A stretch of 64,000 bases of DNA from Nostoc sphaeroides (GTDB lineage Bacteria > Cyanobacteriota > Cyanobacteriia > Cyanobacteriales > Nostocaceae), in assembly GCF_003443655.1 (NCBI RefSeq), contig NZ_CP031941.1, positions 4,214,501 to 4,278,500 on the forward strand, given 5' to 3'. The translations under genes were made by a program, and so were the position numbers. Positions 37,130 to 46,382 of this stretch are shown here, piece after piece. The notes below the pieces were generated by a model. That model saw only the letters and a list, made by a program, of their open reading frames with translations, was not told the origin of the DNA and did not search any database. Position 1 is the stretch's first letter. Each line of letters starts with the position of its first letter.

Positions 37130-38275
37130 TTGGTTAAGGTTTGTGTCACTGGTATTGGTTTAATTTCCGCCTTGGGTGGAAGCTTAGAGGATAGTTGGCA
37201 AAATTTAATTGCAGGTAAATCTGGAATTCGGTTGCATCAACCATTTCCAGAACTTACACCACTTCCTCTAGGTTTGATTGCTCAACAACCCTCTGAATTG
37301 ACAATATTAACTCAGATGGTTGTTGCTTCTGCTTTGCAAGATTCTGGGTTAGTTTCATATCCAGCTGATTGTGCTGTAGTCATTGGATCGAGTCGCTCTT
37401 ATCAAGCATCTTGGGAAATTCTGGCACGGCAAATGTATGAAGACGCGGCGAATTTGCCTGTGTCCTCTTTTGGAAATTGGCTAGATACATTACCTCACAT
37501 GAACGCGATCGCAGCTGCAAGACAAATTGGTGCATCAGGTATAGTTTTGGCACCGATGGCAGCTTGTGCAACTGGAATTTGGGCGATCGCTCAAGCAGCT
37601 TTGCTTATCCAAACTGGGCAATGTCAACAAGCGATCGCTGGCGCAGTGGAAGCGCCGATTACACCCCTAACTTTAGCTGGGTTTCAGCAGATGGGTGCTT
37701 TGGCGAAAACTGGGGCTTATCCCTTTGATTTGCACCGGGAAGGCTTAGTGTTGGGCGAAGGCGCAGCTGTGTTTGTCTTAGAATCAGCAGAGTTAGCAAA
37801 ACAGCGTCAAGCAAAAGTGTATGGTGAAATTCTCGGTTTTAGCTTGACTAACGACGCATATCATGGTAACTCACCAGAACCTGAAGGGAAAAGTGCGATC
37901 GCTGCTATCAAACAATGTCTAGAACGTAGTTGTCTCTCACCAGGCGATATTGATTATATTCATGCTCATGGCACAGCTACCCAGCTAAATGACCAAATGG
38001 AGAGCATGGTAATCCAGGGTTTGTTTCCTCAAGGGGTGGCAGTTAGTTCCACCAAAGGAAGCACAGGCCATACACTAGGGGCATCTGGAGCTTTAGGTGT
38101 AGCTTTTTCTCTCATGGCATTAAAGCATCAAATATTACCACCTTGTGTAGGATTGCAGCAGCCAGAGTTTGATTTAAATATCGTTACATCTGCACGTCTA
38201 AGTAAAATTCGCCAGGTATTATGTTGCAGTTTTGGTTTTGGGGGACAGAATGCCGCGATCGCGTTAGCAAGGTAG
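37130..38275 (+). CDS. Beta-ketoacyl-ACP synthase (FabF-like)
   Basis: 381 residues of the thiolase/condensing-enzyme fold. The Cys-His-His triad is present: active-site cysteine in APMAACATGIWAIAQ (about 146), first histidine in YIHAHGTATQLND, second in STKGSTGHTLGASGALG. FGFGGQNAAIALAR closes the fold. It extends acyl chains with malonyl-ACP in fatty-acid or related synthesis. It is shorter than housekeeping FabF (about 415), so it may be a specialised paralogue. The only plausible start that keeps the family N-terminus (VCVTGIGLISALGGS) is TTG 37130; an in-frame stop lies at 37112 inside the heptad array and there is no upstream ATG or GTG. Confidence 0.88.
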   Translation: MVKVCVTGIGLISALGGSLEDSWQNLIAGKSGIRLHQPFPELTPLPLGLIAQQPSELTILTQMVVASALQDSGLVSYPADCAVVIGSSRSYQASWEILARQMYEDAANLPVSSFGNWLDTLPHMNAIAAARQIGASGIVLAPMAACATGIWAIAQAALLIQTGQCQQAIAGAVEAPITPLTLAGFQQMGALAKTGAYPFDLHREGLVLGEGAAVFVLESAELAKQRQAKVYGEILGFSLTNDAYHGNSPEPEGKSAIAAIKQCLERSCLSPGDIDYIHAHGTATQLNDQMESMVIQGLFPQGVAVSSTKGSTGHTLGASGALGVAFSLMALKHQILPPCVGLQQPEFDLNIVTSARLSKIRQVLCCSFGFGGQNAAIALAR

Positions 38276-38395
38276 AAACTAGTGGGTTTATCATAATATA
38301 TAAATTTTGATTAAGGGGCGCACAGCTGTCATTGATGTCAACTTAACGTCAAAGCAAGCCTAGAACCAGCTTTTAGATATTGTCTTACTTGTCTG

Positions 38396-38536
38396 GTTGT
38401 CTCGTTCCCAGTCTCAGACTGGGAATGCCGTCCTGGTGGCTCTGCCGCCAGAAAGGGAGGCGGCAGAGCCGCAATTGAAGAGCATTTCCCGACTCTGGCT
38501 GGAAACGAGATTTGAAAAGGCTTTTAGCTTAAGTTG
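38396..38536. repeat. Interspersed repeat, CTCGTTCCCAGTC family
   Basis: TTGTCTCGTTCCCAGTCTCA...GGCTGGAAACGAGA with an inner GGCGGCAGAGCC palindrome and the shared tail TTTTAGCTTAAGTTGACACC. Relative of 18343 and 59466. Occupies the middle of the 440-bp gap before the dehydrogenase gene. Confidence 0.8.
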
Positions 38537-38714
38537 ACACCAATACACATCTGTACTCCCCTACAAACAGTGATTTTTGAATAATTTTCCATACCAGAAT
38601 ATAAAAAATAAAACTGTAACAATAACTACAATATTCCTATTATCCCCAAAGAAAGGATAAGCTAGTTACAGATGATATCCGGTTCGTAAAGATACCGTGA
38701 TTAGGAGAAAATTT

Positions 38715-40004
38715 ATGATTTCAAAATCCTCGTTGCTGTCAGAACCTGCTTCTCCAGCGCATATATGCCCATTTGATCAAGCCTGTAGCTACTTAGAAGC
38801 GGCAGCTAAAGAGTTAAATTTAAATCAGGGTTTGCTGGAAATTCTCAGCCATCCGCGTAAGGTTGTTACGGTTTCGATTCCCGTGAAGCTAGATGATGGG
38901 GAAATACAGGTTCTTGCTGGACATCGCGTACAGCACTCTGATGTCTTAGGCCCATACAAAGGGGGAATTCGTTTCCATCCGGCTGTGACATTGCGCGAAG
39001 TATCCGCTCTAGCAATGCTGATGACCTGGAAATGTGCTTTATTAGGTATTCCTTACGGTGGTGGTAAGGGTGGCATTGCTATAGATCCCAAACGCTACAG
39101 TGTTGGCGAATTAGAGCGAATCAGCCGCCGTTATATCAGCGAGTTGATTAAAGATATTGGGCCTTCCGTAGATATTCCTGCCCCAGATATGGGTACTTCT
39201 GCCCGTGAGATGGCTTGGATGATGGACACTTACTCTGTAAATGTTGGTCATGCTGTACCAGGGGTTGTAACTGGGAAGCCGCTTTCTATTGGTGGTTCGC
39301 TGGGGCGAGAAATGGCAACCGGACGTGGCACGATGATTATTGTCCGTGAGGCGCTAGCAGATCAAGGTAAATCCTTGGCAGGAGTGCGAGTAGCTATTCA
39401 GGGTTTCGGTAACGTTGGCGGTGCCGCAGCAGAGTTACTATATGAAGCAGGCGCGAAAATCATTGCTGTTTCAACTGGTGCTGGGGGAATATTTTCCGAA
39501 GTTGGTCTTGATATTCCCAAGTTGAAAGTCTACGCTGCTGAAAATCGCAAGAGTATTGTGGGTTTCCCGCAATCTGTACCAATTAGTAATGCAGATTTAT
39601 TAACTTTACCCTGTGATGTCTTAATACCAGCAGCTTTGGAGAACCAAATCACTGAAGAAAACGTGAATCAGGTACAGGCGCGAATTGTCGCAGAAGCAGC
39701 TAACGGCCCGGTTACTCTTGAGGCTAACTTGGCATTAGAGGCGCGGGGTGTGACAGTGTTACCAGATATTTTGGCCAATGCTGGCGGTGTGGTAGTCAGT
39801 TATTTGGAATGGGTACAGGGTCTTTCCTACGTATTTTGGGATGAGGAGCGCGTCAACCGCGAAATGGAGCATTTGATGGTGCAAGCCTACCGCAAGGTGA
39901 TTCACCAGTCGGAGGTACGGCAAATTTCTTTAAGGTTAGCAGCTTACACATTGGGGGTTGGTAGAGTGGCTCAGGCGCTGACTGATAGAGGTCTTTATCC
40001 TTAG
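38715..40004 (+). CDS. gdhA: Glu/Leu/Phe/Val dehydrogenase (glutamate dehydrogenase)
   Basis: 429 residues from ATG 38715 with AGGAG 8 bases upstream; a GTG at 38697 would add six residues. Catalytic region YKGGIRFHPAVTLREVSALA and PYGGGKGGIAIDPK (active-site lysines), then DIPAPDMGTSAREMAWMMDT (catalytic aspartate), VTGKPLSIGGSLGREMATGRG, and the NAD(P)-binding VAIQGFGNVGGAAAELL. It interconverts glutamate with 2-oxoglutarate and ammonia, a secondary ammonium-assimilation or catabolic route in cyanobacteria. Length and motifs fit the 420-450-residue hexameric class. No operon partner; the downstream 750 bp is mobile repeats. Confidence 0.93.
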   Translation: MISKSSLLSEPASPAHICPFDQACSYLEAAAKELNLNQGLLEILSHPRKVVTVSIPVKLDDGEIQVLAGHRVQHSDVLGPYKGGIRFHPAVTLREVSALAMLMTWKCALLGIPYGGGKGGIAIDPKRYSVGELERISRRYISELIKDIGPSVDIPAPDMGTSAREMAWMMDTYSVNVGHAVPGVVTGKPLSIGGSLGREMATGRGTMIIVREALADQGKSLAGVRVAIQGFGNVGGAAAELLYEAGAKIIAVSTGAGGIFSEVGLDIPKLKVYAAENRKSIVGFPQSVPISNADLLTLPCDVLIPAALENQITEENVNQVQARIVAEAANGPVTLEANLALEARGVTVLPDILANAGGVVVSYLEWVQGLSYVFWDEERVNREMEHLMVQAYRKVIHQSEVRQISLRLAAYTLGVGRVAQALTDRGLYP

Positions 40005-40059
40005 GATTTAGGCATACATAGCAGGTTTTTAATTGAATAAATATGTAGGGGCACAAAAA

Positions 40060-40150
40060 TATAGCGGTTCTCGTTTACGTGAGGTACACCCGTAGGGGCA
40101 CGGCACTGCCGTGCCCTTACACCTTGCGATATAATGTTGTACCGCATCTG
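40060..40150. repeat. Interspersed repeat with GGGGCACGGCA/TGCCGTGCCC hairpin
   Basis: The outer words AGCGGTTCTC...GGGAACCGCT are inverted. The same outer and inner words occur at 59620-59680 and 18495-18530. Confidence 0.7.
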
Positions 40151-40171
40151 AATGGGAACCGCTATATAATA

Positions 40172-40274
40172 CAATACCGTTCAGTTAAGCGCTATTTCTA
40201 CTAAATCGCCGTCTCTATAAGACGCGATAAATCGCCGTCTCTACAAGTGTTTTGGTCTTATCTGAACTGTATTG
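40172..40274. mobile_element. MITE, CAATAC family, 10-bp target duplication
   Basis: Ends CAATACCGTTCAGTTAAG and CTTATCTGAACTGTATTG. The flanks 40162-40171 and 40275-40284 are both CTATATAATA. Inner words AAATCGCCGTCTCTA are repeated twice. Confidence 0.88.
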
Positions 40275-40300
40275 CTATATAATATTGTGGCCTTATATAT

Positions 40301-40506
40301 CAATACAGTTCAGTTAAGCAATTTTTTCCTTCTCTTTCTTCTCTCTGCGTCCTCTGCGTCTTGGCGGTTCGTTAAAAAATTGACTTGGATAACACAATAC
40401 TGTTCAGTTAAGGCTAAAACCTTTTGGCAGAGTCAAGTTTTTTAACGAACCACAGAGGCGCAGAGGACACTGAGAGAATAAATAAATGCTTAACTGAACT
40501 GTATTG
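40301..40506. mobile_element. MITE, CAATAC family (composite), 10-bp target duplication
   Basis: Ends CAATACAGTTCAGTTAAG and CTTAACTGAACTGTATTG. The flanks 40291-40300 and 40507-40516 are both CCTTATATAT. An additional internal left end (CAATACTGTTCAGTTAAGG) starts at 40395, and two AACGAACC / GGTTCGTT segments lie in opposite orientation, so it looks like two fused copies. Confidence 0.85.
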
Positions 40507-40517
40507 CCTTATATATT

Positions 40518-40610
40518 TAGGACTTACGCACGGGTAACGGAAAACGAACCACAGAGGGCGCAGAGGTCACGGAGAAATGAGAGTTTTAGAGGGTTTTTGC
40601 GTAAGTCCTA
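40518..40610. mobile_element. MITE, AGGACTTACGC family, 5-bp target duplication
   Basis: Ends TAGGACTTACGCA and TTGCGTAAGTCCTA. The flanks 40513-40517 and 40611-40615 are both ATATT. It lies only 11 bases from the end of the preceding CAATAC element. Confidence 0.88.
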
Positions 40611-40758
40611 ATATTATTAATAGCGAGTATTTTTATTAAGCGATCGCTACAAAATGACTAGTACTAAGTGTCTGTTATCCAACAATCATCCACTTAGTAC
40701 ATTCTTTATCTCACTAAGGTTGATTTTGTGCAACTTCACCAAGAATTAGTATTAGTAA

Positions 40759-41877
40759 TCATTGCCCAGAAGGTGCAGCAGCATGAATCAAGTCTGGCTT
40801 CTCGTCACTAGGAGGACGCTCAATAGTTTGATCCGATGTGGGGCGTTGATGGCGAGCGCTAGTTTGAATCTGTACAGGTTTACCCGTTTCAATTGACTCG
40901 TAAAGTGCTTGAATGATCGAAACATCAATCAACCCTTCCGTCCCAGATGGTTCTGGGTCTTTATCTTCGAGAATACAATTAGAGAAATAGGTAAATTCAG
41001 CCGCTAGTTGATCGTGATCTTCAAAGGTACGCTCTTGAGTTTCACCATTAATTGTCAGGTAATGCTTGATTTCTCCCTGCCAAGGATATGCAGGGTTTAC
41101 TCGTAAATCGCCTTGAGTACCTACAATCTGATAGGTTGAAACACTTGCTCCTCCAAAACTACAGGTAAATGTTGCCAATCGCTCATTCGGGAAACGCAAA
41201 ATAACGCTAGCCATTTCTTCCACTTCGCTGAAGCGTTGTTCTCCATTATTGGCAGCTACAGCAAATACTTCAATTGGTTCATCTTGAAATAGATAACGTG
41301 CAGCATTAAGGCAGTAGATGCCAATATCATAGAGCGTGCCACCACCTGTAACATCTCGTAAACGAATATTGCCTCCTTCTACTTGCTGAGTAAAAACCGA
41401 GTTAAAAATTCGTGGTTCACCAATTTGCTTTGAACGCAAAATTTCAACTGCTTGTAAATTGGCTTCTTCTAAATGTAACCGATAGGCAATCATCAGCTTC
41501 ACATTATTATCATTGGCAGCTTTAATCATTGCCTCACACTCTTCTTCTCTAACTGCCATTGGCTTTTCACACAATATATGAATTGCCTGATTAGCAGCCC
41601 GTACAGTGTAGTCGCAATGCAAATGATTGGGTAGCGCAATATAAACTGCATCAACCTCGCCACTTGCCAAACAGTCCTCATACTCTTCGTAAGAATATGT
41701 ATGCTCTATACCATACTTTTTGCTCAGTTCTTCGTTTTTAGTGGGGTCATTTGAAACCAGTGCCACTAATTCTGAGTTTTCGGTGTTGGCAAAAGAAGGT
41801 AAGGCAGCTTCTTGGGCAAACCAACCTAAACCAACAACGGCGTAACGAATTTTGCGCTTCTCATTTGTAGCAGTCAT
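40759..41877 (-). CDS. Gfo/Idh/MocA family NAD(P)-dependent oxidoreductase
   Basis: About 372 residues from ATG 41877 (MTATNEKRKIRYAVVGLGWF); a longer frame to 41922 adds 15 residues of no family character. Rossmann motif AVVGLGWFAQEAALPSF at 13-29, then AVYIALPNHLHCDYTVRAA and HILCEKPMA with the conserved catalytic-site lysine, and a C-terminal alpha/beta domain (GGTLYDIGIYCLNAARYLF) containing the D..H/Y-type motif. Close to the glucose-fructose oxidoreductase/xylose dehydrogenase branch. Oxidises or isomerises a sugar or sugar derivative; substrate unknown. Ends in a low-complexity tail (RPTSDQTIERPPSDEKP). Confidence 0.9.
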   Translation of the reverse strand: MTATNEKRKIRYAVVGLGWFAQEAALPSFANTENSELVALVSNDPTKNEELSKKYGIEHTYSYEEYEDCLASGEVDAVYIALPNHLHCDYTVRAANQAIHILCEKPMAVREEECEAMIKAANDNNVKLMIAYRLHLEEANLQAVEILRSKQIGEPRIFNSVFTQQVEGGNIRLRDVTGGGTLYDIGIYCLNAARYLFQDEPIEVFAVAANNGEQRFSEVEEMASVILRFPNERLATFTCSFGGASVSTYQIVGTQGDLRVNPAYPWQGEIKHYLTINGETQERTFEDHDQLAAEFTYFSNCILEDKDPEPSGTEGLIDVSIIQALYESIETGKPVQIQTSARHQRPTSDQTIERPPSDEKPDLIHAAAPSGQ

Positions 41878-42173
41878 TTTTCTACTCTCTAATGAAGGAA
41901 TACTTTTGTAATTTTCATGCACTAATTAAGTGCAAATCATGATGAAATGCTTATGCAAACTTTAATGAAAGAATGTCTGTTGCTTTAGTTTTAGCCATTT
42001 TTTTACCTCAGTAATAATCAATTTATCGGGTTGAGAATTTGGAGGTTGATGAATGGGATCTCGTATATTCTCAATGACTTGGTAAATTAAAACCTCATTC
42101 TTTCAGTAAGCTTTACTTTAGACTTAAGGAATATTTGCGCTATTGCACCTTAACTGAAATTCATAACCTCAGC
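41878..42173. other. Intergenic DNA between divergent oxidoreductase and RecQ genes, nothing distinctive
   Basis: A/T-rich. It should hold both divergent promoters. No repeat of the local families and no hairpin with a T-run was seen. Confidence 0.5.
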
Positions 42174-42305
42174 ATGATGGATACTGAGTATATAGCGTTA
42201 GCAGCCCAAGGCTACGATCCAAACCTAGAACACCAGTTGAAGATTCCCACACATTTACTTGATGCAGACTCACAAAGAAGTGGTGGGAGTCTTGAATACA
42301 AATAA
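42174..42305 (+). CDS. Small hypothetical reading frame before recQ
   Basis: 43 residues, MMDTEYIALAAQGYDPNLEH..., ending GGSLEYK. Amino-acid composition is natural and it ends 30 bp before the RecQ start, but there is no clear ribosome binding site and no known family. It might be a short unannotated protein or a remnant. Confidence 0.3.
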   Translation: MMDTEYIALAAQGYDPNLEHQLKIPTHLLDADSQRSGGSLEYK

Positions 42306-42335
42306 TTTCTGTTTGTCTTTGATGTTACAACAGAA

Positions 42336-44459
42336 ATGGCAAACAAATACTTAGTATATATGGAAACAAACCTCTACAAACAAGGATTATTGCTTCTGCG
42401 TCAAGCGCTTGATAACTCCACAGCCGACTTTCGCCCTGGACAATGGGAAGCTATTGAAGAATTACTCCAGGAGCGATCGCGCTTACTTGTTGTTCAACGC
42501 ACTGGTTGGGGAAAAAGTCTAGTTTATTTTTTAGCAACTCGCTTGTTACGAGATCAAGGCGCTGGTTGTACTCTTTTGATTTCGCCATTACTAGCTTTGA
42601 TGCGAAACCAAATTGCAGCAGCCCAACGCATTGGTGTAAAAGCTGAAACAATTAACTCCAGCAATACAGATAAATGGCCATTAATAGCAAAACAGTTGCT
42701 AGCAACAGAAGTAGATATTCTGCTTATTTCTCCCGAAAGACTAGGTAACGAAGATTTTCGAGAAAAAATTCTTTTGCCAGTATCTCAACGTATTGGTTTA
42801 TTTGTTGTTGATGAAGCCCATTGTATCTCTGATTGGGGACATGATTTTCGCCCTGATTATCGACGGATTGTCAGAATTTTACAAGCACTTCCACAAAATA
42901 TTCCAGTATTAGCAACAACCGCAACAGCTAACAATCGAGTTGTAAATGATATTATTGCTCAATTGGGTTCAAATTTGCGTGTTTCCAGAGGAAATTTAAC
43001 CAGAGAAAGTTTGCATCTGCAAAATATTTCTATCCCTAGCCCAGCAGCACGAATGGCATGGTTAGCTCAACAGCTTCCTAACTTACCTGGAAGTGGAATT
43101 ATTTACACATTAACTGTTAGAGATGCTGAACTAGTTGCTGATTGGTTAAAAACTCAGAATATTAATGCTAAAGCATATCATAGTAATTTAGAGAGTGATG
43201 ATCGTGTAATATTAGAAGATGAACTTCTTCAAAATAAAATTAAAGCCTTAGTTGCTACTACCGCATTAGGAATGGGTTTTGATAAACCAGATTTAGGATT
43301 TGTAATTCATTACCAGCGTCCTGGCTCGGTTGTCCACTATTATCAGCAAGTGGGACGAGCAGGTAGAGCAGTAGAAAAAGCTTACGGAATTCTTCTAAGC
43401 GGTGATGAAGATGATGATATCACTCACTACTTTATCAATACAGCTTTTCCTCCAGAGATACATACGCAACAGATTTTAAATACACTCAACGAAGCTGTAG
43501 ACGGCTTTTCTGTTCCACAATTGGAGCAGCAACTAAATCTTTCACGAGGACAAATTGATAAAGTTTTAAAACTGCTATCACTGGAATTTCCTGCACCTGT
43601 AACTAAGCAAGATTCAAAATGGTATCTTACCGCAGTATCTTATCAACCTGACACTGATAAAATTGAAAAACTCACACAAATTCGCCGCCAAGAACAAGCT
43701 CGAATGTTGGAATACATGCAAAGCCAACAATGCCTGATGAGTTTTCTGGCGGTAGAATTAGATGATCCTCATCCAACTGCTTGCGGCAAATGTGCTGTGT
43801 GCTTGAATAAACCATTATTAACAGAAACTTGCTCAATCGAACTTGTAAATAAAGCAATTCAATATTTACGCCGTAGCAACCAAATCATTGAACAACGCAA
43901 AAGATGGCCATCACAAGCATTGGTTAATTATGGCTTTTCAGGCAATATTAAAAATAATTTACAAGCAGAACCAGGAAGGGCATTATCTCTATGGGGTGAT
44001 GCAGGTTGGGGAGAATTAGTCAAGCAGGGTAAATATCAAAATAATCATTTTGACGATGCTTTGGTGCAGGGTGCTTTTGAGATGATTCAACATTGGCAAC
44101 CACAACCTTTTCCGGCTTGGGTAACTTGTGTCCCTTCGTTGAATCGTCCAGAACTTGTACCAAATTTTGCTCAAAGACTAGCAGAAAAATTAGGCTTACC
44201 CTTTATACCAATTGTGCGGAAAGTTCACCAAACTGAGTTACAAAAAAAGATGAGCAACAGTTACCAACAAGCTCATAATTTGGATGGTGCTTTTGCTGTT
44301 GATTCTTGGAAAGGAATGAGTGCTTCTGTTTTCTTGGTTGATGATATAGTTGATTCCCGTTGGACTTTTACTGTAATTGCAGCACTTTTGCGGCGTGCTA
44401 ACAGTGGGATGGTTTTTCCTGTAGCATTGGCACTCAATTCATTAGGTCAAGGGGATTAG
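42336..44459 (+). CDS. RecQ-family helicase fused to a phosphoribosyltransferase-like domain
   Basis: 707 residues. Helicase motifs: GWGKS (57-61, motif I), DEAHCISDWGHDFRPDYR (159-176, motif II plus the RecQ aromatic loop), VLATTATAN (191-199, motif III), VATTALGMGFDKPDLGFVIH (307-325, motif V) and YYQQVGRAGR (335-344, motif VI). The RecQ zinc region is reduced: CGKCAVC (483-489). After a winged-helix-like part, residues about 590-707 resemble a type I phosphoribosyltransferase, with VFLVDDIVDSRWTFTVI (665-681) in the place of the VDDVxTTGxT ribose-phosphate loop. The usual T-T-G is D-S-R, so catalysis may be altered. The next gene, DprA-like, starts 6 bp downstream, indicating one operon. 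Role: DNA unwinding plus a nucleotide or DNA-end signal; defence is plausible. Confidence 0.92.
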   Translation: MANKYLVYMETNLYKQGLLLLRQALDNSTADFRPGQWEAIEELLQERSRLLVVQRTGWGKSLVYFLATRLLRDQGAGCTLLISPLLALMRNQIAAAQRIGVKAETINSSNTDKWPLIAKQLLATEVDILLISPERLGNEDFREKILLPVSQRIGLFVVDEAHCISDWGHDFRPDYRRIVRILQALPQNIPVLATTATANNRVVNDIIAQLGSNLRVSRGNLTRESLHLQNISIPSPAARMAWLAQQLPNLPGSGIIYTLTVRDAELVADWLKTQNINAKAYHSNLESDDRVILEDELLQNKIKALVATTALGMGFDKPDLGFVIHYQRPGSVVHYYQQVGRAGRAVEKAYGILLSGDEDDDITHYFINTAFPPEIHTQQILNTLNEAVDGFSVPQLEQQLNLSRGQIDKVLKLLSLEFPAPVTKQDSKWYLTAVSYQPDTDKIEKLTQIRRQEQARMLEYMQSQQCLMSFLAVELDDPHPTACGKCAVCLNKPLLTETCSIELVNKAIQYLRRSNQIIEQRKRWPSQALVNYGFSGNIKNNLQAEPGRALSLWGDAGWGELVKQGKYQNNHFDDALVQGAFEMIQHWQPQPFPAWVTCVPSLNRPELVPNFAQRLAEKLGLPFIPIVRKVHQTELQKKMSNSYQQAHNLDGAFAVDSWKGMSASVFLVDDIVDSRWTFTVIAALLRRANSGMVFPVALALNSLGQGD

Positions 44460-44465
44460 AAAATT

Positions 44466-45689
44466 ATGTTAACTCACATCCTGCAACCAGATACTCAAGC
44501 AATTTTGCTGTTGTGTGCCAGCTTTGGTCAAAATCGGCAAATTGAATCACAACCCCTGACCTTAAGTGAATATAATTCTTTAACAGACTGGTTGCGAGAA
44601 AACCAGATGCGCCCAGCAGATTTACTAGAATCTACAGCCAAAGAACAGTTACAAAAAATTACTGTTAATAAACTTAACCCTGACAGGCTTTTAGCTTTAC
44701 TAGAACGGGGTATGATGCTGAGTCTAGCGGTTGAGAAGTGGACTAATCAGGGATTGTGGGTGTTGGGACGAAGTGACACAAACTATCCTAAACGTCTCAA
44801 GCAAAGACTAAGACATTCAGCACCAGCAATTCTTTATGGAGTTGGCAATATAGAACTGCTATCTCTAGGAGGATTAGCAATTCTTGGTTCTCGTGATGTC
44901 GATGACGAGATACTTGAATATACACGAAGAGTTGCACAAAATATCGCTGTACAAGGAATGCAGGTAATTTCCGGTGGGGCGCGTGGGGTAGACCAAGCCG
45001 CAATGCTAGGAATGTTGGACGCAGGAGGAACATCTGTCGGTATACTGGCGGATAGTTTGACTAAAGCGGCAGTTAATAGCAAGTATCGTTCTAGTATTCA
45101 AGAGGGTAGACTTACCTTGGTTTCTAGTTACGACCCCGAAGCTGGTTTCAATACTGGTAATGCGATGGGGCGAAATAAATATATTTATGCTTTAGCGGAT
45201 TATGCCCTTGTAGTCAGTTCTTCTTTCGGTAAAGGCGGTACTTGGGCGGGTGCAGTGGAAGCACTTTCTAAACTTCAAGATATCCCAGTTTTTGCCCGGT
45301 TGGATGGGGCTGTGTCAGAAGGTAATCAGCAACTGCACAAACAAGGCGCAAAACCTTTTCCGGCTGAACCCTGGAATGATTCGTTGAAAGAACTTTTGAC
45401 AAAAGCAGCTTCTTTGGTTGAATCGGTACAAACTGAGATAGAATCAACAACTCAAAATACTGTTTTGGATGTTCATTCACAAGATATCTATCAAGCTGTT
45501 TTACCTTTTATTCTTAATCATTTACAGCAACCAAAAGATGCAAAATCTCTGGCGGAATGTCTGGATGTCAGACTATCTCAAATGCAGGATTGGTTAAATA
45601 GGGCTGTGAATGAAGGTAAGGTGAGAAAAATTAATAGACCAGTCGCTTATATAATTAATCAACCAACAACTCAACTTTCTTTATTATGA
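44466..45689 (+). CDS. DprA/Smf-like DNA-processing protein
   Basis: 407 residues. The central Rossmann-like DprA domain spans about 95-300: GLWVLGRSDTNYPKRLKQRL, LAILGSRDVDD (GSR at 141-143), QVISGGARGVDQAAMLGML (the SG-ARG-D loop), GFNTGNAMGRNKYIYALAD (the RN loop) and SSSFGKGGTWAGAVEAL. A C-terminal winged-helix-like region is about 340-400. Classical DprA loads RecA on incoming single-stranded DNA in transformation. This protein lacks the usual compact layout and its motifs differ (GGARGVDQAA), and it is paired with the RecQ-PRTase gene 6 bp upstream. So it is more likely part of a dedicated module than the housekeeping competence gene. Confidence 0.9.
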   Translation: MLTHILQPDTQAILLLCASFGQNRQIESQPLTLSEYNSLTDWLRENQMRPADLLESTAKEQLQKITVNKLNPDRLLALLERGMMLSLAVEKWTNQGLWVLGRSDTNYPKRLKQRLRHSAPAILYGVGNIELLSLGGLAILGSRDVDDEILEYTRRVAQNIAVQGMQVISGGARGVDQAAMLGMLDAGGTSVGILADSLTKAAVNSKYRSSIQEGRLTLVSSYDPEAGFNTGNAMGRNKYIYALADYALVVSSSFGKGGTWAGAVEALSKLQDIPVFARLDGAVSEGNQQLHKQGAKPFPAEPWNDSLKELLTKAASLVESVQTEIESTTQNTVLDVHSQDIYQAVLPFILNHLQQPKDAKSLAECLDVRLSQMQDWLNRAVNEGKVRKINRPVAYIINQPTTQLSLL

Positions 45690-45719
45690 TGGTGTTACAG
45701 AGGGTATTTTTATTTTGGT

Positions 45720-45812
45720 CAGGACTTACGCAAAAATTGCCAAAAAGCTTAATTTATCGAACCGCCAAGACGCCAAGAACGCCAAGAATTCGTAGAGCGT
45801 GCGTAAGTCCTA
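45720..45812. mobile_element. MITE, AGGACTTACGC family, 5-bp target duplication (identical to 51884 copy)
   Basis: The flanks 45715-45719 and 45813-45817 are both TTGGT. The 92-base core is the exact reverse complement of the copy at 51884-51976. A 61-residue frame running through it is an artefact. Confidence 0.92.
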
Positions 45813-45914
45813 TTGGTGAGAGATTAGAAGCAATTCTGAGTATTCAAAACCTGAAGCAAATTGGTATATAAAACACACATTTTCTCATACAAATAATAGG
45901 AGTTGAACAAGTGT

Positions 45915-46382
45915 ATGGTGATACAAAGAGAACCAGCAACTCAAAGCTTATACGACCAAGATTATTACCTTTGGCTGATGACGACTATCAATCAACTTCG
46001 TGCTGGACAGTTTTCTGCTGTTGATTTAGATAATTTATTAGAAGAATTAGAAAGTATGGGTAGGAGCCAGAAGCGAGCAATTGAAAGTTTATTAATTAAG
46101 CTTCTTCAACATCTACTAAAACTCAAGTTTTGGGATGAAGAACGAGAACGTAATCAAGGACATTGGAAAGGAGAAATCAGGACTTTTCGTAGAGAGATTA
46201 AAAAAGCTCTTAAAGATAGTCCTAGCTTAAAACCTTACATTTTAGAAATATTTGATGAATGTTATCAAGATGCAAGGAAAGAAGCAAGCGATCGCTCTCA
46301 ACTTCCCATCGATACATTCCCTGTTACAATTATTGGCTCTTTAGAAGAAATTTTAGATGAAAACTGGTTTTCTAGTCATTAG
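45915..46382 (+). CDS. DUF29 family protein
   Basis: 155 residues from ATG 45915. Motifs YDQDYYLWLMTTINQLRAGQ, VDLDNLLEELESMGRSQKRA, LLIKLLQHLLKLKFW and ETFP-like IDTFPVTIIGSLEEILDENW are the standard DUF29 pattern (helical, acidic). Function unknown; very common in cyanobacteria, often near mobile DNA. An AGGAG lies 12 bases before the chosen ATG; a TTG at 45903 would be adjacent to it. It lies about 225 bp after the DprA-like gene with a MITE between, so co-function with the RecQ/DprA pair is not implied. Confidence 0.88.
   Translation: MVIQREPATQSLYDQDYYLWLMTTINQLRAGQFSAVDLDNLLEELESMGRSQKRAIESLLIKLLQHLLKLKFWDEERERNQGHWKGEIRTFRREIKKALKDSPSLKPYILEIFDECYQDARKEASDRSQLPIDTFPVTIIGSLEEILDENWFSSH

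Noticed and set aside
45686..45871. 61-residue reading frame after the DprA-like gene
   Set aside because: It runs through a MITE with an exact target duplication and has no protein features.
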